Source: Nocardia iowensis
Lineage (GTDB): Bacteria; Actinomycetota; Actinomycetes; Mycobacteriales; Mycobacteriaceae
DNA: 64,000 nucleotides
NCBI RefSeq assembly: GCF_019222765.1
Contig: NZ_CP078145.1
Span: 248,001 to 312,000, forward strand
Direction of reading: 5' to 3'
Shown one piece after another: positions 24,158-32,247 of the stretch; the first letter of the stretch is position 1; the number at the start of each line of letters is the position of its first letter. The notes under the pieces were generated by a model, which was given only the letters and a program-made list of their open reading frames with translations, did not search any database and was not told where the DNA came from. The position numbers and the translations under genes were made by a program.

Positions 24158-25924
24158 ATGGCGGCGCAGGACGCGACGATGTACTGGTTGTCGGCGCGCA
24201 CCCGCAACGATCTGTTCCTGCTGTATTGCTTCGCCGACACCGGTCGCCCGTCGGCGGAACTGCGCGCCTTTGTCGCCGAACGCAGCGCGTGTATCCCCGA
24301 CCTGCGGGTCCGGCTGCGCAGCGTGCCGGGTGACCTCGACTATCCATCGTGGGTGCCGTGCGAATTCACGGCCGACCAGTTCGTCGAACATATACTGCCG
24401 GAACCGGATTGGGCGCATCTGGAGGCGGCGGTCGGCGCGGTGGTTGGTACCGGGGTGGATGCGGCGGTGCGGCCGTGGCGGGTGCATGTGTTCCGAGGCG
24501 TCATCGGTGCACCCGGACTAGATGATCCTGCGCTCGTAGTAGTTCTGCAGATGTCGCACGCACTCGCCGATGGACGCCGAGCCGCCGAGATCGCACGCGC
24601 GCTGTTCAGTACGGACGTTCAGCAGGACGAACTCAGCAATTGGGCTGTGGTGCGCGTGCCTGCCGATACGGAGGCCACCCCTGCTGCGCTCGTCTCCTCA
24701 CTGGTGACGACGGCGCGATCGGTCACTGCGGCGGTCGTACGGAGACCGACTGCCGCGCTGGTGGATTCGGTGAGCCGCGTGTTGCGTGTTCCGGTCGGCG
24801 TGGTGAAGGAGTCAGCACCGACTGCCGCGCTGGCAGATTCGGTGAGCCGCGTACTGCGCGCTCCGGTCGGCTTGGTGAAGGCAGCACCGGTAGATGCCGC
24901 GCTGGCTGTGCCGCGAATGCCGATCCAGCTGGCCCGTACGGTAGTTCGCGGCTATCAAGCCTTCCGGGCGCAACAGCGGCTCGCCGAACTCACCGCGACG
25001 GGACAGCTGCCGCCACCTGGACCTGACTTTCCGCCCAGCCTTATCAATCACGTTCGTGACGAGAACGCCTCGGCTTCGCAGGAGCTCGCCGGATCCGCTG
25101 CGGCGCGTCCGCTGCCTACTCTTCCGCGCGGCGTTGACGATCCAGTTGCCGTAGAAAACGCTTCGGCCCACCAGGAGCCCGTCCGATCCGCTCCGCCAGG
25201 ACGTCAGCCGTCCCCTGCGGGCAATCTTCCGCCTGGCCAGGCTGCTAGGGCAGCGACGGAAGCCGTTGCGGCACATCAGGTGCGAATGATCGTGTGCGAC
25301 GCGGCAACACTGCGTGTCCCCGGTTGCACGGTAACCGTCATCGTGTTGACCGCCGTGTCGGTCGCGCTCGCGCGCTACCTCGAAACTCGCGGTGATCCGG
25401 TCGAGCGGCTCGGCGCCCAGGTGCCCATGGCGCTGTCCGGCACCGCGATGGCCAACGCCCGCAACAACTATCGCAGCCTCAGCGTCGACCTCTTCATCGA
25501 TGAGCCCGATCTTCGTCGCCGCGCCGACAAGATCACCGGAGCCTTGACCGACCGTCGCCTGCGCGCACAGCACCCCTTGTTGGTGGCACAGGACCGCGTC
25601 ACCGCCGTCGTACCCGCTCCACTACTCCGGCGCGACATCGCCCGCTATCCACTCGACATCGTCCCTGATTCCATTGCCGGTCACACCGTTGTCTCCAGCG
25701 TGCACCGGGGCCCCGCGGACCTCACCTTCGGCGGTGGGCAGGTCCGCTTCACCGGCGGTTTCCCGGCGATCGGGTCGGTCATGCAGTTGACCCATGGCGT
25801 CCACGGACTCGGTGAGACCGTCACGATCTCCCTGCACGCCGACAGCGCCACAGTCCCGGACATCGATGTCTACGCCCGCCTGTTGCGCACCGCGTTGGAC
25901 GAAGCGGTGGGGGACTTGAAGTGA
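24158..25924 (+). CDS. Wax-ester-synthase/diacylglycerol-acyltransferase-like protein
   Basis: This 588-residue protein opens with MAAQDATMYWLSARTRNDLF, close to the WS/DGAT N-terminus. The active-site motif, normally HHxxxDG, reads MSHALADG: the second, catalytic His is kept but the first is Ser. The C-terminal half has VPMALSG, NARNNYRSLSVDL and the GGGQVRFTGGFPAIG/LTHGVHGLGETVTISL blocks of the DUF1298 domain. Between the halves lies an Ala/Val-rich insertion with an imperfect internal repeat (about 207-262, two copies of TAALxDSVSRVLRxPVGxVK). The enzyme would join acyl-CoA to an alcohol at the membrane surface. Confidence 0.82.
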   Translation: MAAQDATMYWLSARTRNDLFLLYCFADTGRPSAELRAFVAERSACIPDLRVRLRSVPGDLDYPSWVPCEFTADQFVEHILPEPDWAHLEAAVGAVVGTGVDAAVRPWRVHVFRGVIGAPGLDDPALVVVLQMSHALADGRRAAEIARALFSTDVQQDELSNWAVVRVPADTEATPAALVSSLVTTARSVTAAVVRRPTAALVDSVSRVLRVPVGVVKESAPTAALADSVSRVLRAPVGLVKAAPVDAALAVPRMPIQLARTVVRGYQAFRAQQRLAELTATGQLPPPGPDFPPSLINHVRDENASASQELAGSAAARPLPTLPRGVDDPVAVENASAHQEPVRSAPPGRQPSPAGNLPPGQAARAATEAVAAHQVRMIVCDAATLRVPGCTVTVIVLTAVSVALARYLETRGDPVERLGAQVPMALSGTAMANARNNYRSLSVDLFIDEPDLRRRADKITGALTDRRLRAQHPLLVAQDRVTAVVPAPLLRRDIARYPLDIVPDSIAGHTVVSSVHRGPADLTFGGGQVRFTGGFPAIGSVMQLTHGVHGLGETVTISLHADSATVPDIDVYARLLRTALDEAVGDLK

Positions 25925-25964
25925 TTGCTCTACTGGCGAACTCGAGCCCTGCGCGGCAAGCAGA

Positions 25965-26606
25965 CTAGCTGTCGGCGGGTTTGCGCCACACCAGTGAGTA
26001 GCGCCAGTACACCAGCCGTCGCACCCGTACCCCCGGCAGTATCGCGGCTGCCTGCTGCCGCACCTGGCGCGTTGTCAGCGGCGGATCGAGGACGACCGGC
26101 ATCGCTTGATGGCTCGCCTCGTGGGCAAACCAGCTTCCCCGACCGACCTTCCGCAGAACAGCGAACACCACCCCGAGAACCCGGTGGCCGATCGCCGCCA
26201 AAAGCTCCACCGGGAGTTCCCGGCCGAGATCAGCCCGCGGTAGTGCGACGGCAGCGAGGACACCGCCAGGCCGCAAGGCCTCGGCCAACACCGGCAACAC
26301 CTCGTCGAGCGGCATATGGTGCAGCGTGCTGATCGACACGATCGCGTCATAGGCCCCTGCGGGCAGCGGCTCTTCCAGCACGTCCCCCAGCATGCAGGTG
26401 ACATTGCCGGGCGTTCCCTGCTTCGCCGCATCGATCATCGCCGGAGACCGATCGATGGCGTCGACCTGTCCGGCATGCCGCGCCAGTTCGACCGCGAACG
26501 CACCAGCCCCGCATCCCACGTCGAGTACCCGCGAGCACGGACTCGGCAGCTGACGCACGAGAAAGCGGTGGTAGAAGCTGTTGTGGTTCCAGTCGAATAC
26601 GCCCAT
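25965..26606 (-). CDS. Class I SAM-dependent methyltransferase
   Basis: The 213-residue protein shows the Rossmann methyltransferase motifs: RVLDVGCGAGAFAVEL (motif I), VDAIDRSPAMI (II), GAYDAIVSISTLHHM (IV, with the LHHM typical of UbiE-like enzymes) and LRPGGVLAAVALPR (VI). ATG 26606 (MGVFDWNHNSFYH) fits the family start; the upstream open frame runs into the acetyltransferase gene. It is convergent with the acyltransferase gene. The methyl acceptor is unknown; a lipid or quinone-like small molecule is likely. Confidence 0.88.
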   Translation of the reverse strand: MGVFDWNHNSFYHRFLVRQLPSPCSRVLDVGCGAGAFAVELARHAGQVDAIDRSPAMIDAAKQGTPGNVTCMLGDVLEEPLPAGAYDAIVSISTLHHMPLDEVLPVLAEALRPGGVLAAVALPRADLGRELPVELLAAIGHRVLGVVFAVLRKVGRGSWFAHEASHQAMPVVLDPPLTTRQVRQQAAAILPGVRVRRLVYWRYSLVWRKPADS

Positions 26607-26661
26607 CAAGAACCCACTCTGCCACAGCTTTTCGGACCATCGGGCGATGATCGAGCCCGGA

Positions 26662-27144
26662 CTAGTCGAGCTCGAGAGTCGCCGTGACAGTGTCGCCGCT
26701 GACCGTCGCCGCCGCACCGAGCAACCTGCGCGCAGCCGAATTACCGACCGTGGTGACCGCAACGACCCGCCGCGCACCGATCTCGGCGGCGACTATCCGC
26801 AGCTGCTCGGCAACAACCCGGCCGACACCACGCCCGCGATACGAGCGCCCGATCCAGACCCCCGCCTCGAACCCGTCATCGCCCGGCTGCAACCGGGCCG
26901 CTCCGACAACGTGCCCGGCCACCGCGATCACATACGTGTATTCCACCGGCTGTCCCGGCCGCAGCCCGCGTCCGCGATGAAAGTCGAGAAACGCTTGCCG
27001 CCGCTTCGCATTCCACCCTGCCTCACCAGCCACCGGTGGCATCACCTCCAGCGGATCCGCGTCGGAAACGGCCGCCTCGAGCAGCAGCTCGAGATTGTGC
27101 TCCGTAAGCGGCTCGAGCCCGATCGGCTCTGTATTCCTTTGCAC
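26662..27144 (-). CDS. GNAT-family acetyltransferase
   Basis: This 160-residue protein has the GNAT fold: motif A FEAGVWIGRSYRGRGVGRVVAEQL with the Arg/Gln-x-x-Gly-x-Gly acetyl-CoA loop, and motif B around RRVVAVTTVGNSAARRLLG. It resembles the RimJ/RimL side of the superfamily. GTG 27144 follows GGGAGG. The methyltransferase gene lies 55 bases downstream on the same strand. The substrate cannot be predicted. Confidence 0.88.
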   Translation of the reverse strand: MQRNTEPIGLEPLTEHNLELLLEAAVSDADPLEVMPPVAGEAGWNAKRRQAFLDFHRGRGLRPGQPVEYTYVIAVAGHVVGAARLQPGDDGFEAGVWIGRSYRGRGVGRVVAEQLRIVAAEIGARRVVAVTTVGNSAARRLLGAAATVSGDTVTATLELD

Positions 27145-27333
27145 AACACCGAGCCTCCCGGACCATGTACGGCCTGGTCAACGCAATTTCGCGAGCGTCG
27201 GAGCCGGGCGCGACGTGCCACTGCTTCCATCCCCTAAGGCCGAAAGCCGATGAGTTTCGGCTGTCCCGATCGTCTGCACCATCGAGAGACGTGTGCAACG
27301 CCTGCAAGCGTGCCCGACCGAAGAGGGATCGCC

Positions 27334-27921
27334 ATGATCGACTTGAAGCCCGCCTGCGAGACCATGATCTACCTGCTGACCGGCACCTCCGACGACCAGC
27401 TCACCCGTCCGACGCCCTGCGCCGAGTACACGGTTGCCGACCTCATCGACCACATCGACGAGGTGGCCCAAGGATTTGCGGCGATCGCGCGCAAGGACAC
27501 CGGCGAGCCGGACGGCACCGTCGCCGAAGCCACCCCGGAACACAGTGCCGAGGGGCGTCGCTTGATCGCCGCTCGCGTGCGGACCCTCGGCCAGGCCTGG
27601 GACGACCAGGCCGCCTGGCATGGCGACACCGCGCTGACCGCGGACGTGGTGCTAACAAACGAGACGTGGGGCAAAATCGCCCTGACCGAGATGGTGGTGC
27701 ACGGCTGGGATCTCGCCGTGGCCACGGACCGATCCTGCACCCTGCCCGCCGCGACATTGCGTGCCTGCCTCGCCCATGTCATCGAATTCATCCCGAACGC
27801 ACCCGTCCCGGAACTGTGGGGTTCCGCGGTCGAAACATCCGATGATGCCGGACTGATCGAACGGATCGTCGCTGTCACCGGTCGCAATCCACGGTGGGCC
27901 GACGCCGCTATCCGAGGGTGA
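27334..27921 (+). CDS. TIGR03086-type DinB/MDMPI metal-binding protein
   Basis: This 195-residue helical protein carries the DinB-like/mycothiol-dependent isomerase N-terminal pattern: CAEYTVADLIDHIDEVAQGF with the first metal-binding His, and LTEMVVHGWDLAVATDR with the second. TDQLTRPTPC and the C-terminal PVPELWGSAV fit TIGR03086. Members probably use mycothiol or another thiol in detoxification. ATG 27334 follows AGAGGG. Confidence 0.9.
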   Translation: MIDLKPACETMIYLLTGTSDDQLTRPTPCAEYTVADLIDHIDEVAQGFAAIARKDTGEPDGTVAEATPEHSAEGRRLIAARVRTLGQAWDDQAAWHGDTALTADVVLTNETWGKIALTEMVVHGWDLAVATDRSCTLPAATLRACLAHVIEFIPNAPVPELWGSAVETSDDAGLIERIVAVTGRNPRWADAAIRG

Positions 27922-28425
27922 ACTTTATTTAACAACGGATACCCCTACGGCTCAACTATTTCGGTTGACGCCGGTTCCGTATCGCGTCGTGGCAGCCGAG
28001 GCGCGGCCTCGATAAGCCGCTGACCACTGAGGCGAGTCGGCGAACCATTTCGCCCTGGGTGAACGGCACGATACAACTGTTTATTACCTGACAGCTCAAC
28101 ATATTTCCGAGTCGTTTCGGCGAACGACAACCTCTTGTCACATTGCCTTGGACCGTGTGGCAATGCTGCTAACGTGAGTTAGCTGCCAAGTTCCAGGCGC
28201 CTGGCAGGCTCGCCGGGTTCGGCCGGTGCTCAGCGGCCGAAATAGGGGGTCTTGCAGGAACTATGAGGTGGAGACGGTGAATCTGCGGCTGCCACAAAGT
28301 GTTCCGACACTCGACGGATACCTCGCGACTGTGATCACCTATGGTCGATTGGAGTTTGCTACACCTCCGACCTTTCCTGACGCACGTGACCGAGCAACGT
28401 GCCCGCACCGTCTGGAGTCAAGTCT
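27922..28425. other. Non-coding region before the P450 pair
   Basis: About 500 bases without a convincing gene, partly AT-rich (27922-27960). It contains CATTGCC (28141-28147) and GGCAATG (28159-28165), and the perfect 12-base palindrome CCAGGCGCCTGG at 28193-28204. A frame ending at 28429 (reading ...PTLDGYLATVITYG...) overlaps the P450 start and may be a small gene or chance. The conservon genes that usually precede such P450 pairs are absent. Confidence 0.45.
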
Positions 28426-29694
28426 TTGACCACGCCACAATTCGCCGCATCCGACACCACCGCGCCCGGGGTCTGCCCCGTGCAGCACGGATCGCCCATC
28501 GATACCGATGGCCCCCGGGTGCTCCTGCACACTCCGGAGTTCGCCGCCGATCCGCATCGCGCCTACGCCGAGATGCGCCGTCAGTACGGCTCGTTGGTGC
28601 CGATCGAGGTGGCCCCCGGCGTGCCGGCCACGCTGGTGGTGGGATATCAGGCCGCGTTGCGAATCCTCAACGATCCTGAGCACTTTCCGGCCGATCCGCG
28701 CACCTGGCAGCAGAGCATTCCGGATGACTCTCCCATCAAGCCGATGATGGAGTGGTATCCGAACGCACTGCGCAATAGCGGCGCGGCCCATGCGCGCTAT
28801 CGCCAGGCCTACACCGCCGCCATCGACGGAATCGACTTGCACGCCCTGCATTCCACCGTTGAAAAGATCGCCGTCCCGCTGATCAACACCTTCAGCGAGG
28901 CGGGCTCGGCGGATCTGGTGACCCAGTACGCGTTTCCGCTCATCTTCGATGTCCTCAACCAAATGGTCGGCTGCCCACCGGAACTGGGCCAGCGCGTGGC
29001 GACCGGTATGGCCGCGCTGTTCGATACGGTCAACGCCGCCGAAGGCATGCAAATGCTCAGTGCGGCGCTGATGGAGCTGATCCACCTCCGGCGCGCGGAG
29101 CCAGGTGACGACGTCACCTCGCGGCTGGCGCATCATCCCGCCGGTCTCGACGACACGGAGATGCTCTGCCAGCTGATCAGTTTCTACGGCGCGGGACTCG
29201 AACCGCAGCAGAACCTGATCATCAACACCCTGTTGCTGATGGTGACCGACGATCGGTTCGGCGGCGATGTCCTCGGCGGCAGTCTGTCGACCCGGGACGC
29301 ACTCGACGAGGTGCTGTTCAACGACCCGCCGATGGCGAACTTCTGCACGTCCTACCCGCGGCAGCCGATTCTGATCGACAACAACTGGCTGCCGGCCCAC
29401 CAGCCGGTCCTGATCAGTCTCGCGGGTTGCAACAACGACCCTGAGATCCGCGGCGGGGACCGCGCCGGGAACCGCTCGCACCTGGCCTGGGCGGCCGGGC
29501 CGCATGCCTGCCCGGCCAAGTCCGTTGCCTACCTGATCGTGCAGGACGCCATCGACCAGTTGCTCGACGCCATCCCGGAGTTGGAACTTGCCGTGCCCGC
29601 CGACGAATTGGTCTGGCGGCCAGGTCCTTTCCACCGCGCCGTCGCGTCACTGCCGGTCGTCTTCCCCAAGTCCCCTCCGTTGAACATGATGTAA
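28426..29694 (+). CDS. CYP157-like cytochrome P450 lacking the ExxR motif
   Basis: The 422-residue protein is P450-like overall, with the haem-Cys loop AAGPHACPAK and the helix-I region FYGAGLEPQQN. The nearly universal K-helix ExxR is degenerate (DEVLFNDPP, no Arg), and the haem loop has Pro where Gly normally follows Cys. Streptomyces CYP157 proteins, encoded next to a CYP154 and a conservon, are known to lack ExxR, which fits this pair. TTG 28426 has GGAG eight bases upstream; GTG 28399 is an alternative. The next P450 follows after ten bases, so they form an operon. Confidence 0.85.
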   Translation: MTTPQFAASDTTAPGVCPVQHGSPIDTDGPRVLLHTPEFAADPHRAYAEMRRQYGSLVPIEVAPGVPATLVVGYQAALRILNDPEHFPADPRTWQQSIPDDSPIKPMMEWYPNALRNSGAAHARYRQAYTAAIDGIDLHALHSTVEKIAVPLINTFSEAGSADLVTQYAFPLIFDVLNQMVGCPPELGQRVATGMAALFDTVNAAEGMQMLSAALMELIHLRRAEPGDDVTSRLAHHPAGLDDTEMLCQLISFYGAGLEPQQNLIINTLLLMVTDDRFGGDVLGGSLSTRDALDEVLFNDPPMANFCTSYPRQPILIDNNWLPAHQPVLISLAGCNNDPEIRGGDRAGNRSHLAWAAGPHACPAKSVAYLIVQDAIDQLLDAIPELELAVPADELVWRPGPFHRAVASLPVVFPKSPPLNMM

Positions 29695-29704
29695 GGAGCG
29701 TCCG

Positions 29705-30925
29705 ATGGAGCATGAAGCGATAGTTCTTGACCCGACCGGTGCCGACATCCAAGGCGAGTCCGCGCGGATCCGTGCGCGCGGGCCCGTCGCGCTGGTGGAA
29801 TTGCCCGCCGGTGTGCCTGCCTGGTCGGTGACCGACGCCGCCGTGCTCAAGAGCCTGCTTGCCGACCCGCGCGTCTCGAAAGACGCTCGGCAGCACTGGG
29901 CTTCGTTCATCAACGGCGAGATCACCGAAGCTTGGCCGTTGCACCCCTGGGTCGCGGTGGACAACATGTTCACCGCCTATGGCTCGGACCATCGCCGACT
30001 GCGGAAACTGGTCTCGCCCGCGTTCACCCACCGCCGCACCGCGGCGCTGCGCCCGCGCATCGCGACGATCACCGAAGAGCTGCTGACGGCGCTGGCCAGC
30101 ACGCCGCCGGACGAATCAGTCGACCTGCGTGAACGATTCGCGTATCCGGTGCCGATCAAGGTGTTCACCGAGATGATGGGGGTGCCGGAACACCTCGGTC
30201 CGGGTCTGCACAAATGTGTCGACGGGTTCTTCGACACCTCGTTCACCCCCGAACAGTCCCAGGCCAATTACATCGAGATGTACGGGCTGGTCTGCGAACT
30301 CGTCGCCTACCGCCGAGAGACCCCCGGCGACGACGTCACCAGCGTGTTGATCGCCACCCGCGACGAGGACGACGGTTCGCAGCTGGTCGAGAAGGAGCTC
30401 GTCGACACCCTGATGCTGGTGATCAATGCCGGGCACGAGACCACGGTCAACCTGCTCGATCAGGCGATCTACGCGCTACTGACCCATCCCGAGCAGCGCG
30501 CCGATGTCGTCGAGGGCCGAGTGCCGTGGTCCGACGTGGTGGAGGAAACGCTGCGTTACGAGGCGCCGATCGCGCATCTGCCGTTGCGCTACGCCGTCGA
30601 AGACATCGAAATCGGTGACATCCGAATTCCGAAGGGGGACGCCATCCTTGCCTCCTACGCCGGTGCCGGACGCGACCCGAAGGTGCACGGCACGACGGCC
30701 GACCAATTCGACATACACCGCACCAACAAAGAACACCTGTCCTTCGGCCACGGCGCGCACTTCTGCATCGGCGCCCCGCTCGCCCGGCTCGAGGCGGCGA
30801 TCGCCCTGCCCGCCCTCTTCGCACGCTTCCCGAACATCAGGCTGGCCGTGGATCCGGCCGAACTGGCCCCCGTTGGCAGCTTCGTCTCCAACGGCCACCG
30901 GCAGCTGCCGGTGTTCCTCCAGTAG
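29705..30925 (+). CDS. CYP154-like cytochrome P450
   Basis: This 406-residue P450 has all standard motifs: helix I NAGHETTVNL, K-helix EETLR, and haem loop FGHGAHFCIGAPLARLE. It lacks a membrane anchor, as usual for bacterial soluble P450s. AAGGAG lies seven bases before ATG, inside the spacer after the CYP157-like gene. CYP154 enzymes hydroxylate macrolides, steroids or aromatic compounds; the substrate cannot be read from sequence. No ferredoxin gene is adjacent. Confidence 0.93.
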   Translation: MEHEAIVLDPTGADIQGESARIRARGPVALVELPAGVPAWSVTDAAVLKSLLADPRVSKDARQHWASFINGEITEAWPLHPWVAVDNMFTAYGSDHRRLRKLVSPAFTHRRTAALRPRIATITEELLTALASTPPDESVDLRERFAYPVPIKVFTEMMGVPEHLGPGLHKCVDGFFDTSFTPEQSQANYIEMYGLVCELVAYRRETPGDDVTSVLIATRDEDDGSQLVEKELVDTLMLVINAGHETTVNLLDQAIYALLTHPEQRADVVEGRVPWSDVVEETLRYEAPIAHLPLRYAVEDIEIGDIRIPKGDAILASYAGAGRDPKVHGTTADQFDIHRTNKEHLSFGHGAHFCIGAPLARLEAAIALPALFARFPNIRLAVDPAELAPVGSFVSNGHRQLPVFLQ

Positions 30926-30941
30926 GCAAAGTAGGTGAGCT

Positions 30942-31325
30942 CTATTCGCTGACGGTCAAGACCGCGACAACGCTCGCGAGGGCGACGAGCAGGCAAATAT
31001 CCAGGCGGGCAACGCGTTTGGTCTGCTCGTTCAACTCGCGGAAATCGATGATGAACGCGAGAGCGACAAAGGTGCTCAGGCTCAGCACGGCCGCGCCGAT
31101 GGCGGCCGCGCGGATCGTGGTGAGGAAGGCGCCCACGATGACCCACGCACCGATCAGCCCAAGCACCAGCGCGCGATGTCGCAGCAGCAGCTCGAGGTCG
31201 CGGTTGCCGAGTTCGGTGCCGTAGGCCGCGGCCGCACGGCCGGGTGCGAAGGCGACGACGCCGGGGAGCAGGTGGATCACCCCGATCAGCACCAGTGCCG
31301 CTTGCGCGAGATATTCGAATCGCAT
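30942..31325 (-). CDS. Four-span small membrane protein
   Basis: This 127-residue protein has four hydrophobic segments (LAQAALVLIGVIHLLPGVVAF; ALVLGLIGAWVIVGAFL; AAIGAAVLSLSTFVALAFII; LDICLLVALASVVAVLTV). The opening MRFEYLAQAAL and the loop LELLLRHRALV are shared by a family sometimes mislabelled phosphopantetheine adenylyltransferase in databases; no nucleotide-binding motif is present. ATG 31325 has AAAGG upstream. It is divergent from the AraC-type gene with only 30 bases between, so their promoters overlap. Confidence 0.8.
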   Translation of the reverse strand: MRFEYLAQAALVLIGVIHLLPGVVAFAPGRAAAAYGTELGNRDLELLLRHRALVLGLIGAWVIVGAFLTTIRAAAIGAAVLSLSTFVALAFIIDFRELNEQTKRVARLDICLLVALASVVAVLTVSE

Positions 31326-31355
31326 ACTCGTCTGCCTTTCATTGGTCGTGCAAGC

Positions 31356-32144
31356 ATGGCGAGTATGGGCAGTAGGGCACTTCCAGAAACGCGCTGTCTC
31401 GCGACCGTCTGGCTGTGGCCGGGCCACGCCGTTTATCGGGGGCCCTCTTTGCGGCTCGACGCGCACCGCGGTTCGGTGCATTGTCTGGCGGTCGGACTGG
31501 ATGCACCGTTCACGCTGCGTGCCGACGGGTTGGCGGAAACGGTTCGTACCGCGTTGATTCCGCCGCGCACGATCCATCGCGTGGTCGCCCACGGTGCGCA
31601 GATGCTGTTCTGCTATATCGATCCCAGCTCGCCGCGGGCGAAAACCTGCTGGGACCGGATGACCGATCGATCCGGCGGATTCGGACTGACACACTGCGCC
31701 GAAAATGACCTGATAACCCTGGCCGGGCAGGCGGAATTCGATCCCGTCGCCGCGGTCGGCTTGGCCTGTGGTTCCGGCGTGCCGACCATCGACGGCAGGA
31801 TCGCGGCCGCGGCGGCGACGCTGCGAGCCCACCCGGCCAGACCCAACACGGCTGCCGAGCTGGCCGCCGAAGCACATCTGTCGACCTCACGGTTCCTGCA
31901 CCTGTTCGCCCGCCAGGCCGGTACCAGCTTCCGCCGATACCGGATGTGGGCTCGCATGCTCAGCGTCGGTCGAGCCGTCGCCGAGGGCGCGAATTTTACG
32001 ACGGCGGCCGCGGACGCCGGTTTCGCCAGCCCTTCGCATTTCAGCGACACCTTCCACGCCATGTGTGGACTCACCCCGAGCGGACTGCTCGGCGCGGGCG
32101 CCCAACTCGTCGTTCTCGACGCACCGGAGGCGCGCGGCCGGTGA
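31356..32144 (+). CDS. AraC-family transcriptional regulator
   Basis: The 262-residue protein ends with a double helix-turn-helix: LAAEAHLSTSRFLHLFARQAGTSFRRYRMWARM and FTTAAADAGFASPSHFSDTFHAMCGLTPSG. The N-terminal part (LRLDAHRGSVHCLAVGLDAPF) looks like a small cupin-type effector domain. The start is ATG 31356 (ATG 31365 also possible). It is divergent from the four-span membrane protein and probably controls that gene and itself. Confidence 0.9.
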   Translation: MASMGSRALPETRCLATVWLWPGHAVYRGPSLRLDAHRGSVHCLAVGLDAPFTLRADGLAETVRTALIPPRTIHRVVAHGAQMLFCYIDPSSPRAKTCWDRMTDRSGGFGLTHCAENDLITLAGQAEFDPVAAVGLACGSGVPTIDGRIAAAAATLRAHPARPNTAAELAAEAHLSTSRFLHLFARQAGTSFRRYRMWARMLSVGRAVAEGANFTTAAADAGFASPSHFSDTFHAMCGLTPSGLLGAGAQLVVLDAPEARGR

Positions 32145-32247
32145 GGCGGCAGCCGAATCGGCTGTGTGGCCGGAGATCTCGAAGCTAGTATTGGCCTCAG
32201 CTGACGATCGGTGTCCGGTTCCGGGACTCGAAGTCTGAGGGGACTGG

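Noticed and set aside
28226..28429. Small gene before the P450 pair
   Set aside because: No ribosome site fits, no family is recognised, and it overlaps the P450 start; left as a possibility in the spacer entry.
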